Shown piece after piece: positions 22,347 to 22,608 of a DNA stretch of 22,608 nt (position 1 is the first letter of the stretch; every line of letters starts with the position of its first letter). This DNA comes from Lichtheimia corymbifera B2541 (Eukaryota; Mucoromycota; Mucoromycetes; Mucorales; Lichtheimiaceae). The notes under the pieces are model-generated. The model had not been told where the DNA came from, searched no databases, and was given only the letters and a program-made list of their open reading frames with translations. Location of the stretch: NCBI GenBank assembly GCA_000697475.1, contig JNEU01000458.1:1-22608 (forward strand), in the 5' to 3' direction. Made by a program: the position numbers and the translations under genes.

Positions 22347-22608
22347 TTTTTTTTTTTTTTTTTATTTTAATGGGCTTTTATTGAGGGGATTTCTTACCCC
22401 AGAATAAATTCTACTGTATCTAACTGAATCGGGGGTACAAGAGTGGGGTGTCTAGCAATGAGCGAATCAAGATATTCATATGCGGAGTAATGGTTCCAAG
22501 GAGTCGCTTGTAGGATACATTGCCAATGCATAGCCCAAATGGTTTGGAGGATAAGTCCTAACCGGTCTTGGTAGACATAACAGAAGCTGGTTGGATGTTG
22601 TGGTTGGA
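22347..22608 (-). mobile_element. 3' end of a non-LTR (LINE-like) retrotransposon with poly(A) tail
   Basis: On the minus strand an ORF enters from the window edge and ends at TAA 22396-22394. A 30-nt 3' UTR with AATAAA (22378-22373) follows, then a 17-base A tail (T run 22347-22363 on the plus strand). This coding end, polyadenylation signal and poly(A) arrangement at one end is typical of LINE insertions. No target-site duplication can be checked because the 5' end is outside the window. Confidence 0.7.
22394..22606 (-). CDS. C-terminus of a LINE-like ORF2 polyprotein, partial
   Basis: Seventy codons are open from the edge to TAA. The peptide includes LGLILQTIWAMHWQCIL and a later segment LIARHPTLVPPIQL. 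The Trp-rich helix is like the region after the zinc-finger end of fungal LINE ORF2 proteins (pattern I-W-x-x-H-W), which I recognise only loosely. The reverse transcriptase and endonuclease domains lie beyond the window. The stop immediately before an AATAAA and poly(A) tail supports this being the true end of the protein. Confidence 0.6.
   Translation of the reverse strand, partial: QPQHPTSFCYVYQDRLGLILQTIWAMHWQCILQATPWNHYSAYEYLDSLIARHPTLVPPIQLDTVEFILG

Overview
The window looks like nuclear DNA of a filamentous fungus, most likely Mucoromycota (probably Mucorales). Genes are split by many short GT-AG introns (mostly 57-85 nt). Protein-level matches are to fungal families: ATP17, MAM33, Kre9/Knh1-like, Rvb2 and a RhoGEF. 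The left edge carries a DIRS-type retrotransposon, a class common in Mucorales. The order-level placement is inference from protein style and transposon type, with no database search behind it.

Layout. 1-997 (-): damaged DIRS-like element, with gag-like ORF1 overlapping the start of the reverse transcriptase ORF. 1.2-4.0 kb: no gene recognised. 4027-4495 (-): atp17, F1Fo ATP synthase subunit f, 3 exons. 5192-7307 (+): RVB2 (Reptin/RUVBL2 AAA+ ATPase), 12 exons, fully assembled here to 469 aa. 7339-8452 (-): Kre9/Knh1-like secreted, probably GPI-anchored wall protein, 6 exons, tail-to-tail with RVB2. 8972-9184 (+): 70-aa small protein with a TATA promoter. 9.2-12.3 kb: mostly unexplained, with one plausible 65-aa gene (11469-11666). 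12379-14185 (+): DH-PH RhoGEF, 6 exons, 492 aa. 14.2-17.7 kb: two weak spliced candidates on the minus strand and some small repeats. 17774-18166 (+): single-exon C2-domain protein with a TATA box and AATAAA signal. 18639-19727 (-): MAM33/p32 mitochondrial matrix protein, 6 exons, 254 aa. 19.7-21.6 kb: no convincing gene. 21641-22345: four degenerate tandem copies of a ~165-190 bp unit that keeps a shared reading phase. 22347-22608 (-): 3' end of a non-LTR (LINE-like) retrotransposon with a poly(A) tail.

The genes do not form one pathway. They are ordinary single-copy housekeeping genes: two nuclear-encoded mitochondrial proteins, a chromatin/assembly ATPase, a wall protein and a GTPase regulator. 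Retroelement debris flanks them on both sides. All gene models were joined by hand from splice sites and frame closure, and every main model closes in frame with consistent intron phases. The most unusual signals are the RVB2 gene structure (ATG-only first coding exon, a GC-AG intron, a 12-nt microexon) and the frame-conserving tandem array next to the LINE insertion.
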